Of a DNA stretch of 64,000 nucleotides, positions 44,515 to 53,074 are shown in pieces. This DNA comes from Rhodanobacter sp. C01 (lineage in GTDB: Bacteria > Pseudomonadota > Gammaproteobacteria > Xanthomonadales > Rhodanobacteraceae), in NCBI RefSeq assembly GCF_002001045.1, contig NZ_MUNR01000010.1, positions 310,001 through 374,000 of the forward strand, read 5' to 3'. Made by a program: the position numbers and the translations under genes. Numbering within the stretch: the stretch's first letter is position 1; each line of letters opens with the position of its first letter. Below the pieces are notes generated by a model that was given only the letters and a program-made list of their open reading frames with translations, had not been told where the DNA came from and ran no database searches.

Positions 44515-45648
44515 ATGAACGTGGCGCAAGTGACGACCACCATCGGCGAAGATCAGACACCTGCCGACAGCCGAACGCAGCGACTCCGGGACTGGGCGCT
44601 GGCCTTCGGTTTCTGGACGCTGCTGGCGTTGTCCTACGCGCTTACCTCAGGACTGTCCTCGCTCAGCGAAGGGCGCGATGCCGCCTGGTTGCGTGGACTG
44701 ACATGGAACCTCGCCGATTTCTGGCTATGGATGCTGCTGGCGGCCGCGATCGGCTGGTTCGGGCGACGTACGGCGGCCTTCGGCTGGCCGCGCCTGCTGG
44801 CTGTGCACGTGCCCCTCAGCCTCGGCATCGCGCTGGCGCAGACCCTGCTGCAGTTGCTGGTCTTCTGGACCCTGTGCGGCCCGGGCAAGATGCCGGTGGA
44901 TACGTTCGGCGGCTTTATCCATATGGAGTTCGCCTACAAGTTCCAGCAAGGGCTGGTGACCTACTGGGTGATCCTGGTGGTGCTGCGCGGAATGGAATCG
45001 CGCCGGCACCTGCGTGACGAGCGCCTGCGGCGTACGCAGCTGGAGACGCAATTGGTGCAGTCGCAACTGCAGGCGTTGCGCATGCAGTTGCAACCCCACT
45101 TCCTGTTCAACACGCTCAACGCGATCTCGGCGCTGGCACTGGCCGATCCGCTACAGGCACGACTGATGATCGCGCGACTCAGCGATTTTCTGCGCCTCAC
45201 GCTGGAGGAGTCTCACGCACCGCAGGTACCGCTGTCGCGCGAGCTGGAATTCCTCGCGTGCTACCTCGGCATCCAGCAGGTGCGCTTTCAGGACCGGCTG
45301 AGCACACAGCTGGACGTGGACGACGACACCCTCGATGCGGCGGTACCCAACCTGATCCTGCAGCCGCTGGTGGAGAACGCGCTGCGCCACGGCCTGCAGA
45401 ACAAGCCCGGTGCCGGCATCCTGCGCATTTCCACGCGACGTGCCGGCGACGAGCTGCAGCTGCGCGTGGACGACGATGGTCTTGGCCTGCCGCCGGCAGG
45501 CGCGCCGGAAGGTATCGGCCTGGGCAATACGCGTTCGCGCCTGCACGTGCTGTTCGGCGACGCGGCGCGACTCGAACTCACACCGCTGGCCGGTGGCGGC
45601 GTACGCGCCGAGGTGCACCTGCCCTTTGTCGAGCACATCGCATCATGA
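44515..45648 (+). CDS. LytS-type sensor histidine kinase
   Basis: A 377-residue membrane kinase with four hydrophobic segments (about residues 30-165), then a His_kinase domain with His195 in QLQPHFLFNTLNAISALAL and an ATPase region with LILQPLVENALRHGLQ, VDDDGLGLP and GIGLGNTRSRL. No extracytoplasmic sensor domain is obvious. The start at 44515 (MNVAQV) is chosen over longer frames that overlap the preceding gene. It overlaps the LytTR regulator by ATGA. This is the second LytS/LytTR pair in the window; signal unknown. Confidence 0.87.
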   Translation: MNVAQVTTTIGEDQTPADSRTQRLRDWALAFGFWTLLALSYALTSGLSSLSEGRDAAWLRGLTWNLADFWLWMLLAAAIGWFGRRTAAFGWPRLLAVHVPLSLGIALAQTLLQLLVFWTLCGPGKMPVDTFGGFIHMEFAYKFQQGLVTYWVILVVLRGMESRRHLRDERLRRTQLETQLVQSQLQALRMQLQPHFLFNTLNAISALALADPLQARLMIARLSDFLRLTLEESHAPQVPLSRELEFLACYLGIQQVRFQDRLSTQLDVDDDTLDAAVPNLILQPLVENALRHGLQNKPGAGILRISTRRAGDELQLRVDDDGLGLPPAGAPEGIGLGNTRSRLHVLFGDAARLELTPLAGGGVRAEVHLPFVEHIAS

Positions 45649-46403
45649 CGCCACGCCTGCGCGCCGTACTGGTCGACGATGAGGTACTGGCACGTCTCGC
45701 GGTACGCCAGGCACTCGCTTCGCACGCCGAAGTGGAGATCGTCGGCGAATGCGGCAATGCCGACGAGGCGATGCAGGCGGTGCGTGCACTACACCCGGAC
45801 CTGCTGTTCCTGGACATCCAGATGCCGGGCATGGACGGCTTCGAGTTGCTGCACGAACTGGCACCCGATTGCCTGCCACTGGTGGTGTTCGCCACTGCGT
45901 TTGCCGAACACGCGCTGCGGGCCTTCGACGCCAGGGCCGTGGACTATGTGCTCAAGCCGATCGAACAGGCACGTTTCGACCAGGCGATGGCACGCATCAA
46001 CCAGCACTGGCAGGGGTTGCACACGTCACATGCACAGCCCGACCCCGCCGCGTTGACGGGCGTGGACGATTACGCGCAGCGGATCAGCGTGCGCCATGGC
46101 GAACATATCCGGGTGATCAGCACGGCCGACATCGACTGGATCCGTGCCGATGGCAACTACGTGCACCTCCATGTCGGCAGCGCCCGCTTCCTGCACCGCG
46201 ACACGCTGCGCCACCTGCTGGCGACGCTGGACCCGGCGCGGTTCCTGCGCATCCATCGCGGCATCATGGTCAACCTCGATCGCGTGGCCGAAGTCCATCC
46301 GCTGTTCCAGGGCAATGCCGAGGTGGTGCTGCGCGACGGCACGCGACTCCATCTCAGTCGGCGCTTCCGTATCGATGCGCGACGCGCGCTCGGCATGGCC
46401 TGA
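45645..46403 (+). CDS. LytTR family response regulator
   Basis: A 252-residue regulator with receiver domain (Asp57 in LLFLDIQMPGMDG, Lys in YVLKPIEQ) and a C-terminal LytTR DNA-binding domain (about 145-252; DIDWIRADGNYVHLHVG, FLRIHRGIMVNLDRV, LSRRFR). Partner of the kinase upstream. Likely target promoters include its own neighbourhood, where direct repeats occur at 43520-43551; this is inference. Confidence 0.9.
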   Translation: MTPRLRAVLVDDEVLARLAVRQALASHAEVEIVGECGNADEAMQAVRALHPDLLFLDIQMPGMDGFELLHELAPDCLPLVVFATAFAEHALRAFDARAVDYVLKPIEQARFDQAMARINQHWQGLHTSHAQPDPAALTGVDDYAQRISVRHGEHIRVISTADIDWIRADGNYVHLHVGSARFLHRDTLRHLLATLDPARFLRIHRGIMVNLDRVAEVHPLFQGNAEVVLRDGTRLHLSRRFRIDARRALGMA

Positions 46404-46554
46404 TCCGTCGGCCGACGTCATTGACCGTTCGAGCATCACTGCCGACCACTCGTCACGCCCGATACACCGAACATCACAAAGCCGGCGCGGCGAACCTCGA
46501 TCGGCTGCAGGCTTCCTGGAGCCTGTTGGCAACGAACATTCCATGGAGACCGTG

Positions 46555-47370
46555 ATGAATCCCCGTTCCCGTGTTGTCGCTACTGCCGCATTTTTCGCTT
46601 CGATCTTTTGCCTGGGTGGTTCATCGGCCTATGCCGAGTCGACCGCGGCGTATCTGAGCCCCAAGCTCAAGGTGGGGGAGCGTCTGTCCGATGTGTTTTC
46701 GAAAACCGTCTCGATAAAGGGAACGGGATTCAATGAAAAGGTCGATCGCATAAGCGGCAGCGCCGACTATACGGTGACCGGTGTCACCCCGGAGGCCTTC
46801 ATCTTCGATGAGGAAGGTCGTTATGACGGACATCCAACCCATGGCGTGACCCACGATATCAAGATACTTCAGGACGGCATCACCAATTGCTACAAGGGCA
46901 AGTGTGCCGTCGACGACGAGACCAGCGGGCTGACCTTCAATTCTTTGTTGTGGGGCAGCGCGCCGGATGACATCCGCGCGGGAACCACCTGGACGGTCAC
47001 CATCCCCAAGCCTTGGGAAATCGGACCAGCCGGCATCGAGCAGGTGCGGGTGGTTCGCGTCGACCCGCTCAATGATGTCGTCGCGCTGACCCGCTATGGC
47101 AGTGGCAGCGGCCCGTCATCCGACGACCAGTACCGCCAGCAGAGTGGAACGCCGACGCAGATCACCACCACGGCCGGAAAGACCATCGACGTGTCGGTGA
47201 TCCCGGGCCAGACCACCTGGCACGGCTACACCACGATATGCAAGGGCGTCATCGTCAGCGATGAAATCATGGTGCAGCGACACGTGACGCTGGTGTCCAA
47301 GAGCGGCGACAAATTCGAGGGCGAGCAGCGCTCCTATACCTTGCTCAACCTGTCGCAAGACGCGATCTGA
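46555..47370 (+). CDS. secreted protein of unknown function
   Basis: A 271-residue protein with a signal peptide (VVATAAFFASIFCLGGSSAYA). The mature part is beta-rich, with repeated threonine/glycine motifs (ADYTVTGVTPEAFIFDEEG, AGTTWTVTIPKPW, GQTTWHGYTTICKG) and two cysteines close together (NCYKGKC). The ATG at 46555 has GGAG eight bases upstream; an in-frame ATG at 46543 is possible. I recognise no family. It starts 151 bp after the LytTR regulator on the same strand. Confidence 0.7.
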   Translation: MNPRSRVVATAAFFASIFCLGGSSAYAESTAAYLSPKLKVGERLSDVFSKTVSIKGTGFNEKVDRISGSADYTVTGVTPEAFIFDEEGRYDGHPTHGVTHDIKILQDGITNCYKGKCAVDDETSGLTFNSLLWGSAPDDIRAGTTWTVTIPKPWEIGPAGIEQVRVVRVDPLNDVVALTRYGSGSGPSSDDQYRQQSGTPTQITTTAGKTIDVSVIPGQTTWHGYTTICKGVIVSDEIMVQRHVTLVSKSGDKFEGEQRSYTLLNLSQDAI

Positions 47371-47592
47371 TCGTTGCCGGCCATCGCTACACGGAAAACG
47401 TGATCACGCCTTGCTCATGACACGCCAGCCGGAGTAGCTCCATGCCAGGTTCGAACCGTCCGGAAGTATCGCTGTCGCGGCTGTCGAGCCTGGTCCATGC
47501 CAGCCAAAACAACCGCTCGACGGATCGCCATGCCTTGCGCTTTGGCATCTGGCAAAACCCCATTCGGTACGCCACTTGAGAAGTCATGCCCC

Positions 47593-48507
47593 ATGAGTCG
47601 CATTCCCGCCATCGCCTGTTCGCTCTGCCTTGCGGTCGTTGCGCCCTGCTTCGCCGCGTCGCATGCGTCCCCCGACACGGCGTCGATCGCAGCACCCGTG
47701 CCGATCACGCTCGACGGCATCATCCATCCGGACAGCGACGACACCCTCGCCTTCACTCCTGATGGCAACACGGTGTTCTTCGACCGCAGCAACGGGCCGC
47801 ACAAGACCATCATGGTCTCGCACAAGGTCAAAGGTCACTGGGCGAAGCCGCAAATCGCGGGTTTTTCAGGCCACTGGTTCGACCAGGATCCGGTCGTCTC
47901 ACCTGACGGTTCGTACCTGCTGTTCAATTCCGACCGACCGACAGCGCCGGACGGCCAGCCGCTGACGCAGGACTACTTCGTCGGCGGCAAGGCGCCAGGC
48001 AGCAATATCTGGAAAGTGGAGCGCAAGGGTGAGGCCTGGGGGACTCCGGTGTGGCTCGGGCCGATCATCAATGACGATCCCTTCGTCGATTTTGCAAGCA
48101 TCGCCGCCGACGAAACCTTGTATTTCATCCGCTGGGACAAGAAAGCGCGGGCGATGCATATCTGGCGCTCGCTGTACCGCAACGGCAGCTACCTGCCTGC
48201 CGTGCGCGTCGGACTCGGCGATCCCGACGTCTCCACGCATGATCCCGCGATCGCGCCCGACCAGTCGTTCATCGTGTTCGACTACGGCAAGACCAAGGGC
48301 GGGCTCGGCCGCCTGTGCATCGCCTTCAGGCAAGGGGATCACTGGAGCCGGCCCATCGACCTGGGCGATGTCGTCAACAAGGATATGCCGTGGGGAGCGC
48401 ATGTCTCGACCGACGGCGAAACGGTCTATGTCACCGGACAGTCGGGCATCTGGCGACTTTCGCTGGCCGGGTGGCTGAAGCACTCAGCGGACATGGCAAA
48501 GCGGTAA
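47593..48507 (+). CDS. secreted WD40-like beta-propeller (PD40) protein
   Basis: A 304-residue protein with a signal peptide (IPAIACSLCLAVVAPCFAA) and several PD40/TolB-type propeller blades: DTLAFTPDGNTVFFDRSNG, QDPVVSPDGSYLLFNSDRP, FASIAADETLYFIRW, DPAIAPDQSFIVFDYGK, GAHVSTDGETVYVTG. The blade signature is SPDG-x-YLLFxS. These domains usually bind partner proteins or glycans in the periplasm; no catalytic domain is seen. It is convergent with the AI-2E-type permease gene. Confidence 0.8.
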   Translation: MSRIPAIACSLCLAVVAPCFAASHASPDTASIAAPVPITLDGIIHPDSDDTLAFTPDGNTVFFDRSNGPHKTIMVSHKVKGHWAKPQIAGFSGHWFDQDPVVSPDGSYLLFNSDRPTAPDGQPLTQDYFVGGKAPGSNIWKVERKGEAWGTPVWLGPIINDDPFVDFASIAADETLYFIRWDKKARAMHIWRSLYRNGSYLPAVRVGLGDPDVSTHDPAIAPDQSFIVFDYGKTKGGLGRLCIAFRQGDHWSRPIDLGDVVNKDMPWGAHVSTDGETVYVTGQSGIWRLSLAGWLKHSADMAKR

Positions 48508-48512
48508 CGGCC

Positions 48513-49694
48513 TCAGCGCTGCACGATCACCGCGAACCAGTGCCAGCTGCGCACGCGCTCGGCGATCAGCTTGGTACAGGTCAGCATCGGCACTGCCAGC
48601 AGGGCGCCGGGAATGCCCCACAGCCAGCCCCATACCAGCAGCCAGATCAGGATCGCGATCGGGCTCAGCCGCATGCTGCGACCCTGGATCATCGGCGTGA
48701 CCAGGTTGCCTTCCAACGCGGTGATGCCGGCGAAGGTCAGCACCGGCAGGAACACATGCAGGCTCATCTCGTTCGCATAGAGCATGCACACCACCGCCAG
48801 CACCGCCGTAGTGACGATCGCACCGACGTAGGGAATGAAGTTGGCGAACATCGCCACGGCACCCCACAGCAGCGGATCGGGCACCTTGTACAACCACAGC
48901 ATGCCGGCAGTGACCGCACCAAGACCCGCATTGATCAGCAACGCGGTCAGCAGGTAGCGCGATACCTCGGTCTGGATGCCGCGCACGATCACCACCGCAT
49001 GGCGCTTGTAGCCAAAGCTCGGGGTGATCTCCACCAGCCGGCGCAGCATGGTGTCGCCATACACCAGGAAGAAGAACACCAGCAGCACCACGCTGAGTAC
49101 CGCGGCCAGCACCTTGGGCGTGGTGGTGACCACGTCCCACGCGCTGATCGTCATCGGCATGGCTGGCGTGGCCTGCGCGTGGCCGGTGCCGGTGTTGGCA
49201 TTGACCAGGGTCTGCGTGGCGCGGTTCGCCGCCTCAAGTGGCTGGGTCAGATGTTTCAGCTTCGGCACGAAGCTTCTGATCGCCTGCGGTGCACCGTGGA
49301 ACCAGCCGACTGCAGGCTGTGCCAGCAGACCGACGCCGGTGCCGATGCCGACGATCAGGCCGATCATCAGCACGCTTGCGGTAAGCCAACGCGGCAGGTG
49401 GATACGTGTGCCAGCGGCGACGAGCGGATTCAGCGCCAGCCCGATGAAGGCAGCCAGCAGCAACGGAATCAGCAGCGCCTTGGTCAGGGTGACGGTGTAC
49501 ATCAATGCAAGCAGCAGCAACGCATTCAATATCATGCGGATTGCGCGCAGGTGCCGGCGCACCCCGCGCATCGTCTGCAGGCTGCGTGTCATCCGTTGGC
49601 GCGGACGCGGTGGCTGATCCGGCGGTAACTGCAACGCAAGATCGTCACATGGGCCTTCATCCAGCGGGGACGGCAGTTGTTCGGGCTCGTTCAT
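48513..49694 (-). CDS. AI-2E family transporter (PerM-like)
   Basis: A 393-residue integral membrane protein of the AI-2E/PerM family with about eight hydrophobic segments. Characteristic parts are LLLALMYTVTLTKALLIPLL, GDTMLRRLVEITPSFGYK, LTALLINAGLGAVTAGMLWLY, PDPLLWGAVAMFANFIPYVG and EGNLVTPMIQGRSMRLSPIA. Members include TqsA and Na/H antiporter-like proteins; the transported molecule cannot be predicted. Its ATG overlaps the preceding small gene (ATGA), making it last of a four-gene envelope cluster. Confidence 0.9.
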   Translation of the reverse strand: MNEPEQLPSPLDEGPCDDLALQLPPDQPPRPRQRMTRSLQTMRGVRRHLRAIRMILNALLLLALMYTVTLTKALLIPLLLAAFIGLALNPLVAAGTRIHLPRWLTASVLMIGLIVGIGTGVGLLAQPAVGWFHGAPQAIRSFVPKLKHLTQPLEAANRATQTLVNANTGTGHAQATPAMPMTISAWDVVTTTPKVLAAVLSVVLLVFFFLVYGDTMLRRLVEITPSFGYKRHAVVIVRGIQTEVSRYLLTALLINAGLGAVTAGMLWLYKVPDPLLWGAVAMFANFIPYVGAIVTTAVLAVVCMLYANEMSLHVFLPVLTFAGITALEGNLVTPMIQGRSMRLSPIAILIWLLVWGWLWGIPGALLAVPMLTCTKLIAERVRSWHWFAVIVQR

Positions 49695-50032
49695 GGCGAC
49701 TCGCCAGCCGCCGCATCCTGGCCGTCTTCATCCGCTCGGCGGTTTGCTGCCTCGAATCCGGCCATGCCAAGCTCCGCCAGCAGGCGAGTGCCATGGGCAA
49801 CCACCTCGGCCAACCCACCACCAACCAGCGGCCCCAGCCCCGGTACCCGTAACGGATGCACGTTGAGGCTGCCCAGCACGAAGCCGGCGCCAGCCGCCAC
49901 GCCGACCGTGGTCAGCGGATGCTGATGACCGCGCGTCAGCAGCGCCGCAGCGGGCGTGCTCACATCCTGCCGGGCTGCGCTCATGCGTAGCTGCGCCATT
50001 TGCACCCTGGCAAGGTGATCGAAGACGTTCAC
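49691..50032 (-). CDS. small protein with glycine-rich hydrophobic segment (YqjK-position)
   Basis: A 113-residue protein starting at a GTG (50032) that overlaps the upstream stop (GTGA), and whose own stop overlaps the next start (ATGA). One hydrophobic glycine-rich segment (TTVGVAAGAGFVLGSL, about residues 41-56), similar in style to the C-terminal anchors of ElaB/YqjD proteins, is followed by a hydrophilic tail. No family recognised. Its place after a holin-like YqjE gene recalls yqjK in the enteric yqjCDEK cluster. Confidence 0.75.
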   Translation of the reverse strand: MNVFDHLARVQMAQLRMSAARQDVSTPAAALLTRGHQHPLTTVGVAAGAGFVLGSLNVHPLRVPGLGPLVGGGLAEVVAHGTRLLAELGMAGFEAANRRADEDGQDAAAGESP

Positions 50033-50508
50033 GGCTGCTCCTCCTTCCCATCACCCGGCACGGCGCCGGTCCGGATCCCGGTCTCTGCCTGCTGCAAGGT
50101 GTCACGCATCATCGCACTCCATTCGTTGCGCGTGGCCGGCAGGCTCATCCAGTGCATGCAACGGCGGAACAGCGCGATCGCGCCCAGCAGGAACAGCACC
50201 TGCAGCACCGCCAGCACCAGCAGCGCCCAGATCCACGACCCCAGCCACGTCGCCAGTACTACCCCCAGCAGACCCAGCACGGTCAGGCCCAGGCCCACGC
50301 CGGCGACGGTGGCGGCCAGACCGGCCAGCAGCATCCATGAAACCGCACTGCGCGCCAGCCCCAGTTCCGCCGCCAGCAGATGCAGCTGCGCGCCGAACAA
50401 TCGCCTGACCGCACGCCCGAACTGGCCGATGTCGTTCAACAGCCCAGACGACGACGGCGCCGAATCCGGCGCCGTCGTTTCGCGGGGTGACTCACCCTCG
50501 TTGTGCAT
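50029..50508 (-). CDS. phage holin superfamily III / YqjE-like membrane protein
   Basis: A 159-residue protein with two adjoining long hydrophobic stretches (SWMLLAGLAATVAGVGLGLT and WALLVLAVLQVLFLLGAIAL) preceded by an amphipathic segment (RAVRRLFGAQLHLLAAELG). This is the YqjE/DUF1469 layout, often called holin family although no phage genes are near. It sits 24 bp after the DUF883-type gene and overlaps the next gene. Likely an inner membrane stress-associated protein. Confidence 0.8.
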   Translation of the reverse strand: MHNEGESPRETTAPDSAPSSSGLLNDIGQFGRAVRRLFGAQLHLLAAELGLARSAVSWMLLAGLAATVAGVGLGLTVLGLLGVVLATWLGSWIWALLVLAVLQVLFLLGAIALFRRCMHWMSLPATRNEWSAMMRDTLQQAETGIRTGAVPGDGKEEQP

Positions 50509-50532
50509 TCCCTGACTCCGCTGTCGCGTGGC

Positions 50533-50892
50533 TCAACGTCGCAGGATACGGCCAAGCAGCCAGCCCGCGCCTAGCGCGATGGCGACCGACTGCACCGGCT
50601 TCTCGCGCACGTATTCGCGTGCCTGCTCCAGCCATGCGTCCGCGCGATCCATCGTCTCGTCATAGACCTCGCGGCTACGTTCACTGACGTGCGCCGCCTT
50701 GTCGCTGGCCCGATGCGCCGCATCGGCGGCCTTGTCGGTGGCGCGATGCAGGCTTTCCTCGACATGATCGGCCGTGCGATCCACCGCTTCCTTGGTACTC
50801 GCCACGGCATTCGAGGTGGCCTGCTTGACCCGTTCGGCGCGCTCGTCGATGCGGCTGCCATTCGGCTCGGGGTTTTGTACCTGCTTGTTCAT
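50533..50892 (-). CDS. DUF883 (ElaB/YqjD-like) membrane-anchored protein
   Basis: A 119-residue protein: a long alanine- and charge-rich amphipathic helix with heptad-like repeats (AHRASDKAAHVSERSREVYD), then a conserved C-terminal anchor VREKPVQSVAIALGAGWLLG ending in RILRR. This is the ElaB/YqjD/DUF883 signature; YqjD of E. coli associates with ribosomes at the inner membrane in stationary phase. The ATG at 50892 has GGAG upstream. First gene of the coupled cluster running to 48513. Confidence 0.88.
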   Translation of the reverse strand: MNKQVQNPEPNGSRIDERAERVKQATSNAVASTKEAVDRTADHVEESLHRATDKAADAAHRASDKAAHVSERSREVYDETMDRADAWLEQAREYVREKPVQSVAIALGAGWLLGRILRR

Positions 50893-50947
50893 TGCATGCT
50901 CCGTAAAGGCTTCAGTGTGACGCAAACACGTTGCAACGGACGGCCAT

Positions 50948-51103
50948 TCAACTCGCGCGCCGGAAAAACGCGATGACCGCCAGGATCAGAAAAATGATGA
51001 AAAGGATCTTCGCAATCCCGGCCGCGGCACCCGCAATACCGCCAAAACCGAGCACGGCGGCAATGATGGCGATGACCAGAAAAACCAGGGCGTAATGAAG
51101 CAT
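50948..51103 (-). CDS. DUF1328 (YtjA-like) small membrane protein
   Basis: A 51-residue protein: [19 protein letters not shown], then [20 protein letters not shown] and a short tail ending FFRRAS. This is the complete DUF1328 pattern of two small hydrophobic helices joined by a glycine/alanine-rich turn. The start codon has GAGG upstream (TTCAAGAGGACACTGCC region). Homologues in xanthomonads and pseudomonads are small inner membrane proteins often found with stress genes. Placed 55 bp before the DUF883-type gene. Confidence 0.88.
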   Translation of the reverse strand: MLHYALVFLVIAIIAAVLGFGGIAGAAAGIAKILFIIFLILAVIAFFRRAS

Positions 51104-51229
51104 GGCAGTGTCCTCTTGAATGAAAGCCGGCTGCGGTCAACGTGGCCGCGTGTCGCCATTCACACACAGCCCGTGCCATGCGGGTGTGAAGGTAGCCGGC
51201 GTCGCCGTACACGCGACGCCGACGTTTGC

Positions 51230-51853
51230 TCAGCCCGTCACCGCCGGATTCAGGCTGTAAGTACCGACCAATTCGGCCTCGGCCAGCACATGGCCGACCA
51301 TCGCCGCACGCAGCTCGGCCAGCGAAAAGCCCTGGATGAGTGGCAAAGCAGCCACGTCGAGTGCATACACCGTGAAGTGATAGTGATGCAGCAGCGCATC
51401 GTTCCATGGCGGGCACGGGCCGTCGTAACCGAGATACTCGCCGCTCATTTCGGCATCGCTGGCGAACCAGCCGGTGTAGTCATTCACGCCCTGCACACTG
51501 CCGGGCGGCCCGAATGGCTCGCGCTTGCCGCGTGGAGTGATCTCATCACTGCACGCGGCGGCCGCGAGCTCGCCGCATTCGGCCGGAATGTTGGCCATCA
51601 GCCAATGCACGAACTCCACGCGCGGCAGGTCAGCCGGTACCGTGCGGCCTTCCTTGTTCACATCGTCGCCACGGCTTGGCACATCGCGATCGATGCAAGT
51701 GAGCACGAACGAGCGGGTGGGGGCCGGCGCATCCCGCCACGCCAGGTGCGGGCTCAGGTTGTCCGACAGCGCGAACGGATCGGCACGCTTGCCGAAGGCG
51801 AATTCGGCAGGAATCGGCTGGCCATTCCCGAAATTGTCACTGCGTAACTGCAT
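51230..51853 (-). CDS. YbhB/YbcL family Raf kinase inhibitor-like (PEBP) protein
   Basis: A 207-residue protein of the phosphatidylethanolamine-binding fold. Markers: LSPHLAWRDAPAPTRSFVLTCIDRDVP (the DPDxP-like ligand region, here DRDVP), VEFVHWLMANIPAE, YTGWFASDAEMSGEYLGYDGPCPPW and HHYHFTVYALDV. The His and Asp residues lining the anion pocket appear kept. No signal peptide, so cytosolic. Ligand unknown. Neighbouring genes give no functional hint. Confidence 0.88.
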   Translation of the reverse strand: MQLRSDNFGNGQPIPAEFAFGKRADPFALSDNLSPHLAWRDAPAPTRSFVLTCIDRDVPSRGDDVNKEGRTVPADLPRVEFVHWLMANIPAECGELAAAACSDEITPRGKREPFGPPGSVQGVNDYTGWFASDAEMSGEYLGYDGPCPPWNDALLHHYHFTVYALDVAALPLIQGFSLAELRAAMVGHVLAEAELVGTYSLNPAVTG

Positions 51854-51913
51854 GAATCTCTCCGTCTGACTTCGAATCTCGTCATTCCTGCCTTCGCCGG
51901 AATGACGAGGTAC

Positions 51914-53005
51914 TTATGGTTTCTCATACGTTACCCGATACACCGCCCCCGCCAGATCATCACTCACCAACACACTGCCATCCGGCAGCGGCTGCACGTC
52001 GACCGGGCGCCCCCAGGCGCTTTCGTTCTGTTCGAAGCCGTTGATCAGCGGCTCGTACGACAGCACCTTGTTGCCGTTCAGACGTACCGTCATCACCCGG
52101 TAGCCGGATTTCTTGCTGCGGTTCCACGAGCCGTGCTCGGCGATGAGAATCGCGCCCTTGTAGCTGGCCGGAAACTGCTTGCCCTCGTAGAAGCGCATGC
52201 CTAGCGAGGCCACGTGTGCACCGAGATTCAACACCGGCGGCACGTAATCCTTGCAGCTCTTGCCCTTGCCGAATTCGGGATCGAGCGTGTCGCCCTGATG
52301 GCAGTACGGATAGCCGAAGTGCTCGCCGGGGCGGGTGATCTCGTTCAACTTGTCGCTGGGCATGTCGTCGCCCATCATGTCGCGACCGTTGTCGGTGAAC
52401 CACAGACGCCCGCTGCCGGGCTGCCAGTCGAAACCGACCGTGTTGCGGATGCCGTGCGCCACGTCCTCGATGTCGGAGCCGTCCGCGTTCATGCGGGTCA
52501 GCTTGGCGTGATCCGGACCCGGATCGCAGATGTTGCACGGCGCACCGATCGGCACATACAGCTTGCCGTCCGGGCCGAACGCGATGAACTTCCAGCCGTG
52601 GTGCGTCTCGGTGGGAAACTTGTCAGTGACCACGACCGGTTTCGGCGGATCGTCCAGATGGTTCTCGATATCGCGCAGCACGTAGATCCGGCTCACCGCG
52701 GAGATATACAAGTCACCGTTCTTGAACGCCACGCCGACCGGCAGCTGCAGCCCGCTGGCGATCACGCGTACCTTGTCGGCCACACCGTCGCCTTTTGTGT
52801 CGGTAAGCGCGTAGACCTTACCTGCGCTGTTCGAGCCCACGAACACGGTGCCTTTCGCGCCCAGCGTGATCTCGCGCGCATTCGGCACCTGGTCCGAATA
52901 CACCGCGATATGGAAACCCTTCGGCAGGGTCAGCTTGTCCAGTTGCGGCGCGGCGAAGGCCGGCACCGCCAGCAGGTAGAGCAACCACCACAGTTTCGTG
53001 CGCAT
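51914..53005 (-). CDS. secreted sorbosone/glucose dehydrogenase-like beta-propeller protein
   Basis: A 363-residue periplasmic protein with a signal peptide (WWLLYLLAVPAFA) and a six-bladed propeller of the PQQ-dependent sugar/L-sorbosone dehydrogenase family. Landmarks: LPKGFHIAVYSDQVPNAREI, LPVGVAFKNGDLYIS, ETHHGWKFIAFGPDGKLYVP, APCNICDPG, GIRNTVGFDWQPGSGRLWFTDNGRD, IAEHGSWNRS and VRPVDV-like RPVDVQPLPDGS. Whether PQQ is bound cannot be read from sequence, and no pqq genes are nearby. It ends 61 bp before the PEBP gene start. Confidence 0.87.
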   Translation of the reverse strand: MRTKLWWLLYLLAVPAFAAPQLDKLTLPKGFHIAVYSDQVPNAREITLGAKGTVFVGSNSAGKVYALTDTKGDGVADKVRVIASGLQLPVGVAFKNGDLYISAVSRIYVLRDIENHLDDPPKPVVVTDKFPTETHHGWKFIAFGPDGKLYVPIGAPCNICDPGPDHAKLTRMNADGSDIEDVAHGIRNTVGFDWQPGSGRLWFTDNGRDMMGDDMPSDKLNEITRPGEHFGYPYCHQGDTLDPEFGKGKSCKDYVPPVLNLGAHVASLGMRFYEGKQFPASYKGAILIAEHGSWNRSKKSGYRVMTVRLNGNKVLSYEPLINGFEQNESAWGRPVDVQPLPDGSVLVSDDLAGAVYRVTYEKP

Positions 53006-53074
53006 CGGTCAGCCTTCACATCAAGGGCAGACCGTGATGCTAACGCCGCCAGCATGAAATATCGGTCGACGCGG

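Noticed and set aside
46424..46433. AlgR-box-like ACCGTTCGAG upstream of the 46555 gene
   Set aside because: It matches the core of the pseudomonad AlgR site, but a single short match in GC-rich DNA is expected by chance and there is no second copy.
50029..50508. Prophage holin
   Set aside because: The fold label is holin-like, but no lysin, structural or integrase genes are near and the gene order fits the YqjD/YqjE stress cluster.
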